This document shows positions 45,224 through 52,827 of a DNA stretch of 64,000 bases, one piece after another (within the stretch, counting starts at the first letter, position 1; each line of letters starts with the position of its first letter). Origin of the DNA: Gordonia spumicola (GTDB taxonomy: Bacteria; Actinomycetota; Actinomycetes; Mycobacteriales; Mycobacteriaceae); assembly GCF_009932475.1 (NCBI RefSeq), contig NZ_BJOV01000003.1, positions 868,001 through 932,000 of the forward strand, read 5' to 3'. Below the pieces are notes generated by a model. It ran no database searches. It had not been told where the DNA came from and worked only from the letters and a program-made list of their open reading frames with translations. The translations under genes and the position numbers were made by a program.

Positions 45224-45931
45224 ATGGTCATGCGTTCATCATGGCGAACATTCGTCCCACGGGAGATCCTCGTCATCGGCGCGTCCATGTGGGTCGTCGG
45301 CGTGTCGTACGGCGCGGCCGCCCACGGCATCGGTCTCGCCTGGTGGCAGATCCTCCTGATGTCGTGCGTCGTCCTCGCCGGATCGTCCGAGTTCGTCCTC
45401 GTCTCCGTCGTCGCGGCCGGCGGCGTCCCGATCGTCGGCGCCCTCGCCGGGCTGCTGGTCAACGCCCGGAACTTCTCGTACGCACTGTCCATCGGGCGGT
45501 TCGTGCGCACCGACAAGACCATCTACGCCGCGGCCCACATCGTGAATGACGAGACGGCCGTCTACTCCGCACCCCATCGTGATCCCGTCGCCGCGCGTCG
45601 GGCCTTCCTCGTCTGCGGACTCGCCGTCGTCGTGGCATGGCCGCTCGGCGGCCTCACCGGTGCACTCGTCGGCCAGGTGATCGCCAGTCCCGAGACCCTG
45701 GGGTTGGACGCCGCGTTCCCCGCCCTGATGGCCGCGCTCGCCTTGCCCGCCCTGCGCGATCCCGACACGCGCTGGGCGGCCGTGTTCGGCGGAACGATCG
45801 CCCTTGCCACGGCCGGATTCGTCACCGCCGGACTGCCGGTGATGCTCGCCCTGCTGGGCATCCCGATCGGCCGGCTCGCCACCCGGCGTCGTCCCGCCGC
45901 CGAGCCGATCCCCGAGGAGGTGGACGCATGA
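45224..45931 (+). CDS. azlC: AzlC family branched-chain amino acid exporter, large subunit
   Basis: A 235-residue membrane protein with seven predicted helices and the AzlC signature SSEFVLVSVVAAGG and LVNARNFSYALSIGRF. Together with AzlD it exports branched-chain amino acids and some analogues. Starts at 45224 or 45230 (ATG GTC ATG); neither has a clear ribosome binding site and a leaderless mRNA is possible. Stop overlaps azlD by 4 nt. Confidence 0.9.
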   Translation: MVMRSSWRTFVPREILVIGASMWVVGVSYGAAAHGIGLAWWQILLMSCVVLAGSSEFVLVSVVAAGGVPIVGALAGLLVNARNFSYALSIGRFVRTDKTIYAAAHIVNDETAVYSAPHRDPVAARRAFLVCGLAVVVAWPLGGLTGALVGQVIASPETLGLDAAFPALMAALALPALRDPDTRWAAVFGGTIALATAGFVTAGLPVMLALLGIPIGRLATRRRPAAEPIPEEVDA

Positions 45932-46248
45932 CCGGATGGCAGTTCGCCGGGGCGCTCGCGCTACTCGCCGCGGGAACCTACGGCATCCGACTCGCCGGCC
46001 TTCTCTTGCGCACGCGTGTCACGGTGTCACCGCAGGTCGAAGCGGCCATCGAACGCGCGACGATCGTGTTGCTCATCGCCGTCGCGCTCACCGGAGCGCT
46101 CTTCACCGGCGACGAGCTCACCGGTCCGGCCCGCCCGATCGGCGTCGCCGTCGGAGTGGCCGCGGCGTGGTTCAAGGCCCCACTGGTCGTCGTCATCATC
46201 GGCGCCGCGGCGACCACCGCCCTGCTCAGGCTGATGGGAGTGGCCTGA
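45928..46248 (+). CDS. azlD: AzlD family small subunit of amino acid exporter
   Basis: A 106-residue membrane protein with four short helices; the motif GTYGIRLAGLL near the N-terminus is typical of AzlD. ATGA overlap with azlC, which has GAGG before this start. It is needed with AzlC for export in Bacillus. Followed by an intergenic repeat region. Confidence 0.9.
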   Translation: MTGWQFAGALALLAAGTYGIRLAGLLLRTRVTVSPQVEAAIERATIVLLIAVALTGALFTGDELTGPARPIGVAVGVAAAWFKAPLVVVIIGAAATTALLRLMGVA

Positions 46249-46296
46249 TCGACGTCTCACTCCACTGCACGTGTCGCGCAAACTGGATCTGCCCCA

Positions 46297-46362
46297 CACC
46301 GGTGATTGAGCCGTCGCGAACACGTACGAGACACCTCCCCACCGGTGATTGAGCCGTCGCGA
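46297..46362. repeat. Intergenic 23 nt direct repeat (two copies) downstream of azlD
   Basis: CACCGGTGATTGAGCCGTCG followed by CGA occurs at 46297-46319 and 46340-46362. The second copy is preceded by CGAGACACCTCCCCACCGG, and that 19 nt piece recurs exactly at 47350-47368 on the other side of the protease gene. The rest of the gap (46363-46475) has no gene. Confidence 0.7.
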
Positions 46363-46475
46363 GCGCGAGCGAGTGACGAGTCGAAATCTGGCGACGTGCA
46401 CGCCACCTATCAGCATGTGGCGACGACGATCGTATTGTTCATCGCCGTCGTGCGACTGGTGCATATGATGTCGCA

Positions 46476-47249
46476 ATGACACGTGCTCCAGGCCTCACGA
46501 GCGGCCGGAATCTCAGCTATCTCGCCTTCGCCGCGGTCGTCGTCGTGTACTTGCTAATCCTTCAAGCAGGCGGCCTGCTCATCGGCAAAGCCGCAGGTGA
46601 AGACTCAATGGACTCCACGCGCGGCGTCGTCTTCACACTGCTGATCCCGATCGGACTGGCACTCGTCTTCACCTACGGCGTCGTCGCCGCGCTCGGCTGG
46701 AATCGACAGGTGCTCACCGACGACCGTCCGGTCAGCCGTTGGGTGTGGGCCGTGCCCGCGATTCTCGGAGGGGCTATCGTCCTCGGAATCGACTACTCCG
46801 CCTTGGGCGACAAGGGATGGGGTTACACGCTCGCCTTGCTGATCGCGACGCAGTTCGTCGGTTGGGGAGAAGAAGGGATGTTCCGCGGGATCGGTGTCAC
46901 CGTGCTTCGCAAGCACGGGATGACCGAAGGTCGCGTCGCGCTCTGGTCGAGCCTGATATTCGGCGTCGTCCATTTGAGCAACATCGTCGGTCACGGAGCT
47001 TCCGCCGTGCCGCAAGCGATCATCGTCGGCCTCGCCGGGTACTTCTTCTACTTGACGCGACGGGTATCGGGGTCGAACGCGGTGAACTCTGTACTTCACG
47101 GATTGTTCGACTTCGCGTTGCTGAGCGGGACGCTCGGGAGCACGGCCTACCTCGGGACATTCGTTCCGATCCTCGCGTATCCCGTACTCGCGATCCTGCT
47201 TCTCGCCCGCCGCCATCGCATCGAACCCGCCACCCCGACACTTGCTTGA
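46476..47249 (+). CDS. CPBP family intramembrane glutamic protease (CAAX protease / Abi-like)
   Basis: A 257-residue integral membrane protein with about seven helices. The CPBP motifs are complete: E132-E133-xxx-R137 in GWGEEGMFRG, H166 in GVVHLSN and H208 in LHGLFDF. Bacterial members process peptides such as bacteriocins or serve in self-immunity; CAAX prenyl substrates are unlikely here. It is a single gene bounded on both sides by copies of the same intergenic repeat, so it may be part of a mobile or rearranged segment. Confidence 0.87.
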   Translation: MTRAPGLTSGRNLSYLAFAAVVVVYLLILQAGGLLIGKAAGEDSMDSTRGVVFTLLIPIGLALVFTYGVVAALGWNRQVLTDDRPVSRWVWAVPAILGGAIVLGIDYSALGDKGWGYTLALLIATQFVGWGEEGMFRGIGVTVLRKHGMTEGRVALWSSLIFGVVHLSNIVGHGASAVPQAIIVGLAGYFFYLTRRVSGSNAVNSVLHGLFDFALLSGTLGSTAYLGTFVPILAYPVLAILLLARRHRIEPATPTLA

Positions 47250-47268
47250 TCGAGCCTCCGCAACGACG

Positions 47269-47339
47269 TCACAGACGCTTCAGCACACTCCTGTCCAGCC
47301 CCGCACGTCGGTGTGCTCAGACACGCCGAGGTCGAGGTG
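47269..47339 (-). pseudogene. Relic of the 3' end of a second lactate monooxygenase gene
   Basis: Reading leftward, this stretch encodes LDLGVSEHTDV, then after a single-base deletion GLDRSVLKRL and a stop. The intact neighbour at 47430 ends LTLGLSGHTDV, then NALDRSALKRL and a stop, so 16 of 21 aligned residues and about 70% of bases agree and the stop is at the same place. Homology ends where the 19 nt intergenic repeat (47350-47368) begins. It is best explained as the remains of a tandem duplicate of the downstream gene. Confidence 0.7.
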
Positions 47340-47349
47340 TCGCCGCGAG

Positions 47350-47368
47350 CGAGACACCTCCCCACCGG
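47350..47368. repeat. Third copy of 19 nt intergenic repeat
   Basis: CGAGACACCTCCCCACCGG is identical to 46327-46345. It lies between the lactate monooxygenase relic and the intact gene. The pieces ATCAGCATG-GGCGAC also recur near both copies, so the element probably extends beyond the exact core. Confidence 0.6.
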
Positions 47369-47429
47369 CGATGGGGCCGACAACGGCTCAATCAGCATGC
47401 GGCGACAGCACGTGGGTGTGACGACGGTT

Positions 47430-48710
47430 CTACAGCCTCTTCAACGCGGAGCGGTCGAGTGCGTTCACGTCAGTGTGCCCGGACAGGCCGAGGGTGAGGT
47501 CCAGTTCGGCGAGGATGTTCGCCACGGCATCCCGCGCGCCGTCGGCGCCGTTCAACGCGAGGCCGTACATGTGCGGGCGGCCGATGCAGACCGCGTCGGC
47601 GCCGAGCGCGAGGGCCTTGAACACGTCGGAGCCGGTGTAGAAGCCTGAGTCGACGAGGATCTTGAGTTGCCCCTTCACGGCGTCGACGATGTCGACGAGC
47701 GCGTCGGTGGACGAGATCGATCCGTCCACCTGACGCCCGCCGTGATTGGAGACGACGATCCCGTCGATCCCGAGCTCGACGGCCTTGCGCGCGTCGTCGG
47801 GATGCAGGACGCCCTTGAGGACGATCGGAAGGTCGGTCATCTCGCGCAGGGTGAGGATGTCGTCCCAGTCGAGCGACGGTCGCGAGTAGATGTCGAGGAA
47901 CGTCTCGACCGCGGCCCTCGGCTCGGGGGCGGTGAGGTTCTTCCTCAGATCGCCGGGGACGTTGCGGGCGATGGACAACAGGGTCTTGATCGCCCCGATG
48001 CTCACCTCCGGCTTGGCGGCGACCGCGCCCTTGAGACGTTCGGAGACGATCTCCCAGAACGTCGGGTCGGACGTGTACTGGTCGATGCCCTCGGCACGCG
48101 CGAACGGCAGCGATCCGAGGTTGAGATCCTGCGGGCGCCAGCCCAGCATCGTGGTGTCCAGGGTGACCACGATGGCCGCCGCACCCATCTTCTCGGCGCG
48201 TGAGACGAGGCTGCGGACCAGGCGGTCGTCGGTGGACCAGTACAGCTGGAACCAGCGCGGCGCGCCCTGACGGACCGACTCCATCTCGGCGGCGACGTCC
48301 TCCATCGGCGCGCAGCCCTGATTCGAGAAGATGTACGGGAGTCCGAGCTCGGCGGCCGCGTGCCCGATGTGCACGTCGGCCCGGTCGTGGGCGAGGGCTC
48401 CGGCCCCGACCGGCGAGAACAAGATCGGCGCGGGCAGCGTCTGACCGAACAACTCGATCTGCAGCGACCGCTCGCTCGTGTCCCGCAGGACGCGGGGGAC
48501 GATCGCCCACCGGTCGAGTGCGTCGCGGTTGGCCGCCATGGTCCGGCCTTCGCCCGCGCCGCCCGCGATGTACGCCCACCCGCGGGCCGACATGGCCGCC
48601 CGCGCACGCTCCTCGAGGGTCGCGAAATCCGTGGGGATGGAGGGACTGCGCCCGTGGATGCCTGCCCGGTAGATCTCGTTCTGCCGTGCGCGGCCGATGC
48701 TCGAAGTCAT
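47430..48710 (-). CDS. FMN-dependent alpha-hydroxy acid oxidase, lactate 2-monooxygenase type
   Basis: A 426-residue TIM-barrel flavoprotein. The active site motif SNHGGRQVDG carries H323 and R326; FMN phosphate contacts lie in ILVDSGFYTGSD and IGRPHMYG. A long insert between about residues 205 and 275 and the N-terminal arm are typical of mycobacterial lactate 2-monooxygenase, which turns L-lactate into acetate, CO2 and water; a plain lactate oxidase or dehydrogenase activity cannot be excluded. Single gene with a degraded duplicate just downstream. Start ATG 48710. Confidence 0.85.
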   Translation of the reverse strand: MTSSIGRARQNEIYRAGIHGRSPSIPTDFATLEERARAAMSARGWAYIAGGAGEGRTMAANRDALDRWAIVPRVLRDTSERSLQIELFGQTLPAPILFSPVGAGALAHDRADVHIGHAAAELGLPYIFSNQGCAPMEDVAAEMESVRQGAPRWFQLYWSTDDRLVRSLVSRAEKMGAAAIVVTLDTTMLGWRPQDLNLGSLPFARAEGIDQYTSDPTFWEIVSERLKGAVAAKPEVSIGAIKTLLSIARNVPGDLRKNLTAPEPRAAVETFLDIYSRPSLDWDDILTLREMTDLPIVLKGVLHPDDARKAVELGIDGIVVSNHGGRQVDGSISSTDALVDIVDAVKGQLKILVDSGFYTGSDVFKALALGADAVCIGRPHMYGLALNGADGARDAVANILAELDLTLGLSGHTDVNALDRSALKRL

Positions 48711-48798
48711 GGCGCCATTGTGGCGCACCGCCTCTCACCAGCCCCGCCGGCTCTGACCCTTGCGCATTTTCCTAAGGAACCCTTAAGGTTCGTATTCT

Positions 48799-48817
48799 TA
48801 TGGATAGCCTAACCTTG
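48799..48817. promoter_or_regulatory. DtxR/IdeR-like half-conserved iron box over the copD-like start
   Basis: Against the 19 bp DtxR consensus ending TAGCCTAACCTAA, this site has TAGCCTAACCTTG in the right part (11 of 13 matches) but only 3 of 6 in the left part. It overlaps the assigned ATG. If real, iron would repress the gene; a chance match inside coding sequence is equally possible. Confidence 0.3.
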
Positions 48818-49975
48818 CTTGCCGCTGGATCGGCGCCCTCGGCCAAACCCGCCTGGCAGATCATGACCACGATCGGCTACTTCGCTGCATTGTCGTTCGC
48901 GACCGGCTTGTCCATGACCCTCGCCTACCTGCTGCCCGGACGAGCTCGCGACGGTCGGACCGAGGCGGCACTCCTCGCGCTCGCCCGCCCAGTCGCCGTC
49001 CTCACAGCACTCGGTGGATACTTCCAGTACGTCGCGCGGGTCGCCAAGTCGGACGTCGACGCCTCCTGGCTGCAGGCCGCGACGTTCACCCACGCGGGCG
49101 ACTACCTCTCACTGCCGAAGGCCGAGGGCACGTGGATCGCGGCAGGCGTCATGGGCACCCTCCAGTTCGTGACGTTCATCGTGCTCGCCGCGATCGTCTG
49201 GAACATCCGTCGCGGACAGCGCGTCGCCGTCGCCGGGTTCTGGACGGCGATCCTCGCCGCGGCGATGCCGAGCCTCACCCTCACGCTCACGACGGCCGAC
49301 CTGGACACCGTCGCCGACCGCGAACTCAAGCTGACGCACATCCTGGCCACCGACATCTGGGTGGGCGGCCTTGTCGTCCTCGCCGCCGCGGGTGTCATCG
49401 CTGCACGTCGTCGTCTCGATGCCGACGCGGCCACCGATGAGGCAGGCGCATGGGAGCAGATGTGGTCGCGGTTCAGCATCTGGGCGATGGGCGCGGTCAT
49501 CGCGATCGCCGTGTCGGGCATCTGGCTCACCTGGGTGCACCTCGGCTCGTTCGGCCAGTTCGTCACCACGTCGTACGGCCGATTCCTGCTGATCAAGCTG
49601 ATCCTGGTCGCCCTCATGGTGGGAGCAGGAGCCTACAACGCGCTCGTCCTGATCCCGCGGATCCGGCGCGCGCGAGCGGCAGGCGACGACCGGACCTTCA
49701 CCCGGCTCGCCCTGCACCACTTCCCGCGCATCGTGATCGCCGAGTCGGTCGCGGCGTTCGCGGTGCTGGTGATCGTCCCGTTCCTCGCCGGCTCGGCGCG
49801 CAAGCAGGACGGCCAGGCCGACGCAGGCCCCTTCGACTGGGGCACCTTCGGCCTGGGCTTCGCGCTCATCGCCCTCGCCGTCGCAGGCTGCTCGGCGACC
49901 GTCCGCGGCATCGAACGCCGCGACGCGTCACTCGCGGACGAGGAAGAAGTAGAAGTGCCGGTCGCGCACCAGTGA
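48800..49975 (+). CDS. CopD family copper resistance-like membrane protein
   Basis: A 391-residue membrane protein with about nine helices. The C-terminal part has the CopD domain pattern (LLIKLILVALMVGAGAYNAL and the preceding loop with YGRF). CopD proteins move copper across the inner membrane, often for cuproenzymes. No CopC-like gene is adjacent. The ATG at 48800 lacks a clear ribosome binding site; an ATG at 48863 is an alternative. The 3' end overlaps the opposing DUF4334 gene by 48 nt. Confidence 0.8.
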   Translation: MDSLTLLAAGSAPSAKPAWQIMTTIGYFAALSFATGLSMTLAYLLPGRARDGRTEAALLALARPVAVLTALGGYFQYVARVAKSDVDASWLQAATFTHAGDYLSLPKAEGTWIAAGVMGTLQFVTFIVLAAIVWNIRRGQRVAVAGFWTAILAAAMPSLTLTLTTADLDTVADRELKLTHILATDIWVGGLVVLAAAGVIAARRRLDADAATDEAGAWEQMWSRFSIWAMGAVIAIAVSGIWLTWVHLGSFGQFVTTSYGRFLLIKLILVALMVGAGAYNALVLIPRIRRARAAGDDRTFTRLALHHFPRIVIAESVAAFAVLVIVPFLAGSARKQDGQADAGPFDWGTFGLGFALIALAVAGCSATVRGIERRDASLADEEEVEVPVAHQ

Positions 49976-50404
49976 GGTGCTGCCGTTCATGATCCCCATC
50001 AGCGTGTTCTCGTCGACCCGCTTGAAGTGGTCGAAGACCGGCTGACCGTCGTACACCATCGTCGCCGTCACCTCACCGCGGAACTCCACGTTCCAGAGGC
50101 TGGCGGCACCCTTGCCGATCTCCAGATTCGAGTACAGTTCACCGTCCGCGTTCCGGCACACCATCGGTGCGACGTCGTACCGTCCGCGCAGCCACTTCCC
50201 GTGCCAACCGACCGTCGCCAGGCTGCCGTCGAGCGCATGCCCCGACGGGAGCTCGCCGCCGCGGTAGTCGCCGAGGATCTCGTCGATCGCGACCGTCGGC
50301 AACGCCGCCCAGATCGCGTCGAGCTCCGCCGGGTCGCTGGGCTCCTGCGACGCCGCGCGACGATGGAAGTCCGCGACCGCGTCCCGCTCCGTAAGTTCAC
50401 TCAT
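49928..50404 (-). CDS. DUF4334 / GXWXG domain protein
   Basis: A 158-residue protein with an N-terminal GXWXG domain (YRGGELPSGHALDG, then VGWHGKWLRG) and a C-terminal DUF4334 part (VCRNADGELYSNLEIG through FDHFKRVDENTLMGIMNG). Function is unknown; such proteins resemble lipocalin-like ligand binders and often accompany lipid or xenobiotic catabolism genes. It lies 25 nt downstream of the TetR gene on the same strand and is likely the last gene of that operon. Confidence 0.82.
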   Translation of the reverse strand: MSELTERDAVADFHRRAASQEPSDPAELDAIWAALPTVAIDEILGDYRGGELPSGHALDGSLATVGWHGKWLRGRYDVAPMVCRNADGELYSNLEIGKGAASLWNVEFRGEVTATMVYDGQPVFDHFKRVDENTLMGIMNGSTSLVRDRHFYFFLVRE

Positions 50405-50429
50405 GCTCGCATCTTATGACGACAAGCAC

Positions 50430-51050
50430 TCAGTCGACCACCAGTCCGCCGAGAATCGTGTTCGCATAGATCTCACCGATCTGCCGCGGCGTCATCGGAC
50501 CGTCGAGGTCGAGCCAGACGTGCGTCCACGCACCCATGCCGATCACGCCGAACGCCACGAGCCGAGGGCTGCCCTCCCGACGGAACACACCCAGCTCCAT
50601 GCCCTGCTCGATCACATCGACGAAGAAGCCCTCGAACTCGTCGCGCTTGCGCTGGATCTCCGTGAAGAGCTCGCCTTCGAGAAACCGCCGCTCCTGCATG
50701 AAGACCGTGATCTCGGACTTGTACATCGACATCGGCTCCAGCAACGCCTCGACGATCAGCCCTCGCAGCTTCTCGACGGGCGTCGCGTCGGGAACGTTGA
50801 CGACCGCCCTCGCACGGCCGACCTGATAGTTGATGAACTCGTCGTGGACCCGCTTGAGCAGGTCCTCCTTGCTGCCGAAATGGTGATAGAAGGCGCCCTT
50901 CGTGAGCCCGGCGTCTTCGACGATCGCCTGCACCGACGTGGCCGCGTACCCGCGACGTTCGAACAGTCGAACCCCACTCGCGAGCAGTTGGGCTCGAGCA
51001 CCCTCCGGATCGCGCGTCCGCTTGGTGCGAACCCCTTCACGAGCCTCCAT
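50430..51050 (-). CDS. TetR family regulator of the 50-61 kb catabolic cluster
   Basis: A 206-residue repressor with HTH TSVQAIVEDAGLTKGAFYHHF (about residues 39-59). GGAGAGG precedes the ATG at 51050; a GTG 18 nt upstream is possible. A palindrome 25 bp upstream of the start recurs, nearly identical, in front of the luciferase-like monooxygenase operon and the two divergent beta-oxidation operons, so this protein is the best candidate for the regulator of the cluster and of itself. The ligand should be a pathway intermediate, perhaps a CoA ester. Confidence 0.85.
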   Translation of the reverse strand: MEAREGVRTKRTRDPEGARAQLLASGVRLFERRGYAATSVQAIVEDAGLTKGAFYHHFGSKEDLLKRVHDEFINYQVGRARAVVNVPDATPVEKLRGLIVEALLEPMSMYKSEITVFMQERRFLEGELFTEIQRKRDEFEGFFVDVIEQGMELGVFRREGSPRLVAFGVIGMGAWTHVWLDLDGPMTPRQIGEIYANTILGGLVVD

Positions 51051-51074
51051 CAGAACCACCTCTCCCACCCGGAC

Positions 51075-51088
51075 ATACCAACCGGTAC
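51075..51088. promoter_or_regulatory. Cluster operator, site 1 (TetR autoregulation)
   Basis: ATACC-AACC-GGTAC. Its reverse complement GTACCGGTTGGTAT differs from site 4 (58465-58478) by one base of 14. It lies between the flavin reductase stop and the TetR start. Confidence 0.7.
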
Positions 51089-51101
51089 GTTAGCAGACCG
51101 G

Positions 51102-51593
51102 TCAGGCGATCAGATCATGAGTGAAGAACTTCCTCCGCGCGTAGGCCAGTACGTGCGTCTGATCGCTCGCCCCGCCGTCGACCACCGCACCGACCACAAC
51201 CGTGTGGTCACCGGCCTCGATCAGCTGCTCCACACGACACATCGCGTGCGCCGCCGCGGTGTCGACGAGAACCGGGCCGCCGATCCCGTCCTCCGCGACC
51301 GCCACCTTCAGCCCGTCGAACTTGTCGTCGGCCTTCTTGGCGAACCGCATGGCGACGTCCTCATTGCCGCGCGCGACGTAGTTGACGGTGAACGACCCCG
51401 ATTCGCGGACCGCACGCAACGTGTTGGATCCGTGATCGAGGCAGACCAGCAGCAGTGGCGGCTCCAGCGATGCCGAGCAGACCGCAGTCATGGTCAACCC
51501 CTGATGTCTGCCGTCGGTCCCGGTCGACGTGACGATCGTCGTCGGTCCGGGCGCCGCGGCCATGATGTCCTTGAAAACGTCCTGATCGATCAT
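51102..51593 (-). CDS. Flavin reductase (FMN-binding split barrel)
   Basis: A 163-residue flavin:NAD(P)H reductase of the HpaC/HsaB/RutF type. Typical segments are GLTMTAVCSASLEPPLLLVC (flavin contacts) and SGSFTVNYVA. It should supply reduced FMN to the luciferase-like monooxygenase of the same operon (55455-56612). The ATG overlaps the crotonase stop by 4 nt and is preceded by AGGAG. Last enzyme gene before the regulator. Confidence 0.9.
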   Translation of the reverse strand: MIDQDVFKDIMAAAPGPTTIVTSTGTDGRHQGLTMTAVCSASLEPPLLLVCLDHGSNTLRAVRESGSFTVNYVARGNEDVAMRFAKKADDKFDGLKVAVAEDGIGGPVLVDTAAAHAMCRVEQLIEAGDHTVVVGAVVDGGASDQTHVLAYARRKFFTHDLIA

Positions 51594-52399
51594 TTCCCTG
51601 CTCCTGATGAAACCGAGTCGGCGACCCGGGGGCGCGATGTGGAACGTCCAGCGGCTCGAATCGAGTCGCGAACGCCGTCGTGGAAAGAACTCGACGCCTG
51701 AGCCCACGACTCGTAGCCGAGGACCGCGTCGAAACCGCTCTCGTCCGAGAGACGGACCGTGCGCTTGACGTCTGCGGCGAGGCCCGGGTGGAGCCGGGCC
51801 ACGAGGTGCGCGGTGTCGAGAGCCTCCGCGAGCGGATCCTCGGCGTAGACGTCTGCCAGACCGTGAGCGTGCGCGTCCTGCCCGACGACGGTGTCGCCGC
51901 GCAGGACCAACCGCATCGCCCGCCCCGCGCCGATGCGCTGGGTGAGGAAATGCGTGCACCCGCCGCCCGGATGGAGTCCGATGCGGGAGAACGTGATCCC
52001 GAACTTGGCTCCGGGACCCGCGACCACGATGTCGCACACCAGCGCGAGATTGGCTCCCGCACCGATCGCGTGACCGTCGACGGCTGCGATCGTCGGGAAC
52101 GGCAGGTCCCGAACCCAGAGGAAGCTCCGGTAGTACGAGAGTTCGCTCTCGCGCGTCTCGGCAGGCCCCTGGCCCTCATGGAAGATCGCATTGAGGTCGG
52201 CACCGGCGCAGAACGCCGTGCCCGCACCCGTCACGACGAGCGCTCTGGCTTCGGGGTCGCCGCGCACCTCGTCGGCCAGCGCGATCAGCTCGTCGCGCAT
52301 CTCCGGCCCGATCGCATTGCGTTTGTCCGGATCGTCGAGCGTCAGGACCCGCACTCCGTCGTCGTGTCGCTCCAGGCGGAGCGTGGTGTAGGCGGTCAC
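51590..52399 (-). CDS. Enoyl-CoA hydratase/isomerase family protein lacking both hydratase glutamates
   Basis: A 269-residue crotonase. The oxyanion-hole segments FCAGADLNAIF and GHAIGAGANLALVCD are present. Where hydratases have Glu in GGGxEL, this protein has N117, and where they have Pro-Glu it has F137-S138 (ITFSRIGLHPGGG). It is therefore probably not a plain hydratase but catalyses another crotonase reaction (isomerisation, thioester hydrolysis, C-C cleavage). GTG start overlaps the RidA stop; its own stop overlaps the flavin reductase start. Confidence 0.85.
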   Translation of the reverse strand: MTAYTTLRLERHDDGVRVLTLDDPDKRNAIGPEMRDELIALADEVRGDPEARALVVTGAGTAFCAGADLNAIFHEGQGPAETRESELSYYRSFLWVRDLPFPTIAAVDGHAIGAGANLALVCDIVVAGPGAKFGITFSRIGLHPGGGCTHFLTQRIGAGRAMRLVLRGDTVVGQDAHAHGLADVYAEDPLAEALDTAHLVARLHPGLAADVKRTVRLSDESGFDAVLGYESWAQASSSFHDGVRDSIRAAGRSTSRPRVADSVSSGAGK

Positions 52400-52791
52400 C
52401 GGGACGCCGGGCGGACGGCGATGGTCTCGATCTGCACGCGGCAGTCGGATGCGATCCCGAGGACGAAGGTGTTGCGCGCGGGGTACGGCCCGTCGCCGAA
52501 CATCGACTTGTAGGCTCCGACGAACTCCATCCGGTACTCCTCCTCCTGGAGGAAGCACGTCGTCTTGACGATGTCCGAGCGGCTCAGGCCCGCCTCGGCG
52601 AGGATCGCGTCGATGTTGTCGAAGCACGCGGCCACCTCGTCGGCGATCGTCACGGCCGACGCACGTCGTTTCATGGTCGTGTCGTCGATCGCGAGGCCGG
52701 GAGCGAAGACGAGTTCGTCGGTTCCGGTGCCCGACGAGAGCCCCGCGGCGGTGAAGTCGCCGACGGATTCCGGGTTGTAGTACTCGATCAT
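52396..52791 (-). CDS. RidA family protein (first of two in the cluster)
   Basis: A 131-residue protein of the RidA/YjgF/RutC family, which hydrolyses reactive imines/enamines or related aminoacrylates. The conserved Arg lies in GPYPARNTFVLG and the conserved Glu in CRVQIETIAV. A second, different RidA is encoded at 55030-55419. In the Rut pathway a RidA protein acts after the monooxygenase; an analogous role is likely. GTGA overlap with the crotonase gene. Confidence 0.9.
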   Translation of the reverse strand: MIEYYNPESVGDFTAAGLSSGTGTDELVFAPGLAIDDTTMKRRASAVTIADEVAACFDNIDAILAEAGLSRSDIVKTTCFLQEEEYRMEFVGAYKSMFGDGPYPARNTFVLGIASDCRVQIETIAVRPASR

Positions 52792-52827
52792 GAGACTCTC
52801 CTGATGTGTGAAGGGATGGTCGGCGGG

